Shown here one piece after another: positions 5,210-7,807 of a stretch of DNA of 7,807 nt. Within the stretch, counting starts at the first letter, position 1. Each line of letters starts with the position of its first letter. The notes under the pieces were generated by a model. That model saw only the letters and a list, made by a program, of their open reading frames with translations. It searched no databases and was not told where the DNA came from. The DNA comes from Aquificaceae bacterium (GTDB taxonomy: Bacteria; Aquificota; Aquificia; Aquificales; Aquificaceae), in assembly GCA_026982025.1 (NCBI GenBank), contig JALSHX010000278.1:1-7807 (forward strand). The letters are read 5' to 3'. Position numbers and translations under genes: made by a program.

Positions 5210-6654
5210 GGAGGAACATGATGAGGATTCTCGGACTCCTGACTTTCGCACTTCTGATCAGCCTCGTCTCCTGCAGGGCAAAGGGAGAGGATTCAATTCC
5301 CCAAAAAGGTGAAACCGTTGCTGTGTCAGACAGGGGCTCCGCTCCGTTAAATTCCGACGGGGTGCTTTCCGCCTTTGAGGCGGAGCTTACAAAGGTCGTT
5401 GACAGGGTTGCTCCCTCGGTGGTCACCATTTTTGCCCTTCAGGAAGTTGAGTACAATCCCTTTGAGGACTTTGACTTTCCCTTCAGGCTTCCCTTTGAAC
5501 CTTTCAGGCAGGAAAGGAGATCCCTCGGTTCGGGATTGATCGTTAAGTATCAGAAGGGAAAGGTTTACATTCTGACTAACAATCATGTTGTTGAGGATGC
5601 AAAGACCATAAGGGTTCGCTTTGACAGGCATACGGAGAGGGGAGCGCGAATCGTGGGAACGGATCCCAAAACGGACATTGCGGTCCTTGAGGTGGAAGCC
5701 AAGGGACTTAAAGGAATTGGAAAAAGAGTCGCAACCCTCGGTGATTCGGATAAGGTAAGGGTAGGTCAGATAGTAATTGCTATCGGGAATCCATACGGGC
5801 TTGAGAGAACGGTAACTGTGGGTGTTGTTTCCGCACTTAAAAGGAGTATAGGAATTACCCAATACGAGAGCTACATTCAGACCGACGCCGCAATCAATCC
5901 CGGAAATTCGGGGGGACCCCTTATCAACATTCATGGCGAGGTTATAGGTATAAATACCGCAATAGTAGCAAGCGGTCAGGGACTGGGATTCGCTATTCCC
6001 ATCAATCTGGCAAAGTGGGTAATGGACCAGATCCTTGCACACGGAAGGGTTGTGAGGGGATGGCTCGGTGTAGTAATACAGGAGGTTACACCCGACATCT
6101 CTGAGGCAATAGGCGTCAGGGAGGGGATAATAATTGCTCAGGTTATGAAGGGAAGCCCTGCTGACAAGGCGGGTCTGAAGGTCGGAGATGTGATTGTTGA
6201 GATTGACGGCAAAAAGATTGATAGGGTAAGGGACTTACAGCTTAAAATTATGAGGACCAAGCCGGGAACGGAGGTGAGGCTCAAAGTTATCAGGGAGGGG
6301 AAGGCTAAGGAAATCAAGGTTAAAGTAGGAGAGCTCCCCGAAAAGATCAGAGGCAAACAAAAAAGGTACGAGGGAAGGGGACTGGGACTTACCCTCAAGA
6401 ACATGAGCCCTCAGGAGAGGTCAAGGGCGGGGGTGGAAGGCGTGGTTGTCGTCGGAGTTGTGCCCGGCTCTCCCGCCCATCACAGCGGGCTGAGACCGGG
6501 AGACATTATACTCAGGGTGAATCACAAAAAGGTTAAAAGGGTTGAGGAGTTTTACCGAATCATAGAGAATCTCAAGGAAGTGGGAAAGACAAAAGCTCTC
6601 CTTCTGGTGAGAAGGGGTGAGGGGAACGTTTACGTGGTTTTGAATCTGGAGTGA
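5206..6654 (+). CDS. HtrA/DegP-like serine protease with two PDZ domains, predicted lipoprotein
   Basis: This periplasmic protease/chaperone degrades misfolded envelope proteins. It has a short signal peptide with lipobox L-V-S-C (Cys23), so it is probably lipid-anchored rather than soluble. The trypsin-like domain carries H127 (TNNHVV), D157 (KTDIAV) and S235 in GNSGGP. PDZ1 spans about 285-375 and PDZ2 about 390-478. The loop before the protease core (84-104) is rich in Pro and Phe, as in the DegP LA loop. At 482 residues it is of DegP/DegQ length, so I give no more specific symbol. Two starts are credible: ATG 5206 overlaps the bioC stop (ATGA) and has GAGGT 4 nt before it; ATG 5221 has AGGAGG (5209-5214) at 6-nt spacing and also leaves a full signal peptide with Cys18. 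The next gene follows after 7 nt. Confidence 0.93.
   Translation: MRRNMMRILGLLTFALLISLVSCRAKGEDSIPQKGETVAVSDRGSAPLNSDGVLSAFEAELTKVVDRVAPSVVTIFALQEVEYNPFEDFDFPFRLPFEPFRQERRSLGSGLIVKYQKGKVYILTNNHVVEDAKTIRVRFDRHTERGARIVGTDPKTDIAVLEVEAKGLKGIGKRVATLGDSDKVRVGQIVIAIGNPYGLERTVTVGVVSALKRSIGITQYESYIQTDAAINPGNSGGPLINIHGEVIGINTAIVASGQGLGFAIPINLAKWVMDQILAHGRVVRGWLGVVIQEVTPDISEAIGVREGIIIAQVMKGSPADKAGLKVGDVIVEIDGKKIDRVRDLQLKIMRTKPGTEVRLKVIREGKAKEIKVKVGELPEKIRGKQKRYEGRGLGLTLKNMSPQERSRAGVEGVVVVGVVPGSPAHHSGLRPGDIILRVNHKKVKRVEEFYRIIENLKEVGKTKALLLVRRGEGNVYVVLNLE
5209..5214 (+). promoter_or_regulatory. Consensus Shine-Dalgarno inside the annotated htrA start
   Basis: AGGAGG lies 6 nt before ATG 5221 and 3 nt before ATG 5218, but after the first possible start ATG 5206. 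It argues that translation of the protease may begin at 5221, five codons later, with the signal peptide MRILGLLTFALLISLVSC. Confidence 0.55.
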
Positions 6655-6661
6655 AAGGCTA

Positions 6662-7591
6662 ATGCCGGACACGGAACAGGAACTCATTAATCAGTACTTG
6701 AAGAGGATTTCAAAGATCCCTCTTTTAACACCAAAGGAGGAAAAAGAACTGGCAAAAAAGGCAAAAGAAGGTGACGAGCAGGCTCTCAAGAAGCTCGTTG
6801 AGTCAAACCTCAGGTTTGTCGTGAGCATAGCAAAGCAGTATATAGGCTACGGCTTGCCTTTCTCGGAGCTTATTGCGGCGGGTAATCTCGGTCTCCTTGA
6901 GGCGGCGAAGAGGTTTGACCCCGACAGGGGAGTGAAGTTTATATCCTACGCGGTCTGGTGGATAAGGCAGGCTATAATGCAGGCTCTCTCCCAGCAAACG
7001 GGTGCCGTTCGTATTCCCCTCAAGCAGTCCCACCTTATAAGCAAGATAGGAACCATTTACTCGGAGCTTGCAAAGGAGCTTGAGAGGGAGCCTACTCCAG
7101 AGGAGGTTGCTGTTCAGCTTTCAAAGGAAATCATTGCAAAGGAGCTTGAGAAGGAGAAGGGGAAACCTCCCACAAAAAAACAGGTTGAGGATAAGTTTAA
7201 AAAGGAGGGCTTCAGGGTATCACCCGAGGAAGTGGAAAAGTACCTTCAGGTTTGCAGGATACCTCTTTCCCTTGATGCTCCCGTGGGTGAAAACGAGGAC
7301 ACCTTTTTCGTGGACTTTCTCACCAAGCACGGTACAGCGGAAGTGGAGGAATCGGTGATTCAGGAGGTCCTTGAAAAGGAGATTTATGACCTTCTTGACA
7401 GGCTTCCCGAGAAGGAGAGGAGGGTAATAGAGCTAAGGTTCGGGTTGAGGGGTGATGAGCCCAAGACCCTAAGGGAGATCGGCGACATACTCGGAGTTTC
7501 CCGTGAGAGGGTTCGTCAGCTTGAAACGAGGGCTTTGAGAAAGTTAAGAAGCCTTGCCATGAAAAGACACCTTAAGGACTTCCTCAGTTGA
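6662..7591 (+). CDS. RNA polymerase sigma-70 family factor, no region 1.1 (group 2-like)
   Basis: This 309-residue sigma factor binds core RNA polymerase and directs promoter recognition. Present are region 1.2 (about 5-40), region 2 with NLRFVVSIAKQY (49-60), FDPDRGVKFISYAVWWIRQAI (85-105) for -10 melting and recognition, region 3, the finger segment LDAPVGENED (204-213), and region 4.2 TLREIGDILGVSRERVRQLE (269-288), whose RER residues read the -35. Region 1.1 and the long non-conserved region of primary sigma factors such as E. coli RpoD (613 residues) are absent, and the length is nearer RpoS (330), so a group 2 alternative sigma is favoured; a short primary sigma is not excluded. Region 3 carries an extra segment of about 30 residues that includes a 22-codon duplication. 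ATG 6662 has AAAGG 3 nt before it. The gene sits 7 nt after htrA and 1 nt before truB. Confidence 0.92.
   Translation: MPDTEQELINQYLKRISKIPLLTPKEEKELAKKAKEGDEQALKKLVESNLRFVVSIAKQYIGYGLPFSELIAAGNLGLLEAAKRFDPDRGVKFISYAVWWIRQAIMQALSQQTGAVRIPLKQSHLISKIGTIYSELAKELEREPTPEEVAVQLSKEIIAKELEKEKGKPPTKKQVEDKFKKEGFRVSPEEVEKYLQVCRIPLSLDAPVGENEDTFFVDFLTKHGTAEVEESVIQEVLEKEIYDLLDRLPEKERRVIELRFGLRGDEPKTLREIGDILGVSRERVRQLETRALRKLRSLAMKRHLKDFLS
7068..7090 (+). repeat. Direct repeat, copy 1, within the sigma factor gene
   Basis: The first 23-nt copy of a direct repeat codes for the AKELEREP end of a helix at residues 137-144 of the sigma factor. It differs from the copy at 7134-7156 at one base only (AGG against AAG codon). 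The offset between copies is 66 nt, exactly 22 codons. Confidence 0.85.
7134..7156 (+). repeat. Direct repeat, copy 2, within the sigma factor gene
   Basis: The second copy codes for AKELEKE at residues 159-165, with one mismatch to the copy at 7068-7090. After it the two units diverge in DNA, but the proteins still correspond loosely (EPTPEEV against KPPTKKQV), as expected from an old tandem duplication of one helical unit. Confidence 0.85.
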
Positions 7592-7592
7592 C

Positions 7593-7807
7593 ATGGACGG
7601 TGTCCTTCTTATTGATAAACCTGCCGGTATAACATCCGCAGGAGCTGTTGAAAGGATAAGGAAAAAGCTCAGGACCAAGGCGGGGCACACAGGAACCCTG
7701 GACCCGATAGCAACGGGTCTTCTCGTGATCCTTACGGGTAAGGCTACGCGGTTTTCCTGGATATTTCAGGAACTCAGCAAAGGCTACTACACCCGCGGAA
7801 TTCTCGG
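7593..7807 (+). CDS. truB: tRNA pseudouridine(55) synthase TruB, 5' part only
   Basis: TruB converts U55 to pseudouridine in the T-psi-C loop of most tRNAs. The 71 complete codons in view begin MDGVLLIDKPAGITS, the typical TruB N-terminus, and hold the catalytic motif GHTGTLDPIATGLL with nucleophile D37. The YYTRGILG segment near the window edge fits the family, where a KxYxxxxxLG motif follows. ATG 7593 lies 1 nt after the sigma stop, with no good Shine-Dalgarno nearby, so translation is probably coupled to the sigma gene. The gene runs off the window; full-length members are near 300 residues. Confidence 0.95.
   Translation, partial: MDGVLLIDKPAGITSAGAVERIRKKLRTKAGHTGTLDPIATGLLVILTGKATRFSWIFQELSKGYYTRGIL

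Noticed and set aside
5347..6042. Long antisense open frame (231 codons) across the protease gene
   Set aside because: It lies fully opposite the well-supported HtrA catalytic domain, has no recognisable motifs, and is of the kind that appears when the sense strand has few complement-stop codons.
7068..7358. Open frame on the + strand in another frame of the sigma gene, rich in Arg and Leu
   Set aside because: The Arg/Leu bias is what a shifted reading of the Glu/Lys-rich sigma helices would give; the sigma frame holds all the conserved regions.
1..7807. CRISPR arrays, tRNA or rRNA genes, insertion sequences, phage genes, or a defence system
   Set aside because: No regularly spaced repeats, tRNA cloverleaf, transposase motifs or terminal inverted repeats were seen; nearly all of the window is covered by recognisable housekeeping or signalling genes.

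Overview
This window is a gene-dense stretch of bacterial chromosome. It has almost no intergenic DNA, heavy use of AGG/AGA arginine codons, and Lys/Glu-rich proteins. Together with LptB (an outer-membrane lipopolysaccharide transport part), this suggests a thermophilic Gram-negative bacterium, most likely an Aquificota (Aquifex/Hydrogenobacter-like) lineage. That placement is an inference from style and gene content, not from a database match.

Layout. On the + strand come the 3' end of a YtcJ-like amidohydrolase (to 610) and a large membrane-bound GGDEF-EAL cyclic-di-GMP protein (618-3236). The latter runs tail-to-tail into lptB on the - strand (3226-3942), and their ends overlap by 11 bp. 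lptB is divergent from a compact + strand cluster: bioH (3967-4602), bioC (about 4553-5209), an htrA/degP-like protease that looks like a lipoprotein (5206-6654), a sigma-70 family factor without region 1.1 (6662-7591), and the start of truB (7593 to the window end). Every junction in the cluster overlaps or is within 7 nt, so it is probably one operon. No RNA genes, mobile elements or CRISPR arrays are visible, and no gap without a gene approaches 300 bp.

How the genes work together. BioC and BioH form the front end of biotin synthesis: BioC methylates malonyl-ACP so that it can enter fatty acid elongation as a primer, and BioH removes the methyl ester once pimeloyl-ACP is made. HtrA and LptB are envelope functions (protein quality control and lipopolysaccharide export). 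A sigma factor co-transcribed with an envelope protease is suggestive, but the sequence does not prove a stress circuit. The GGDEF-EAL protein keeps the residues for both making and degrading c-di-GMP.

The gene content is ordinary and I see no clearly new multi-gene system. The most interesting details are: a symmetric -10 element in the 24-bp lptB/bioH gap that could drive leaderless mRNAs both ways; a 66-nt in-frame duplication inside the sigma factor; a 50-nt out-of-frame bioH/bioC overlap; a perfect 9-bp hairpin inside bioH; and an unusual start region for the GGDEF-EAL gene.
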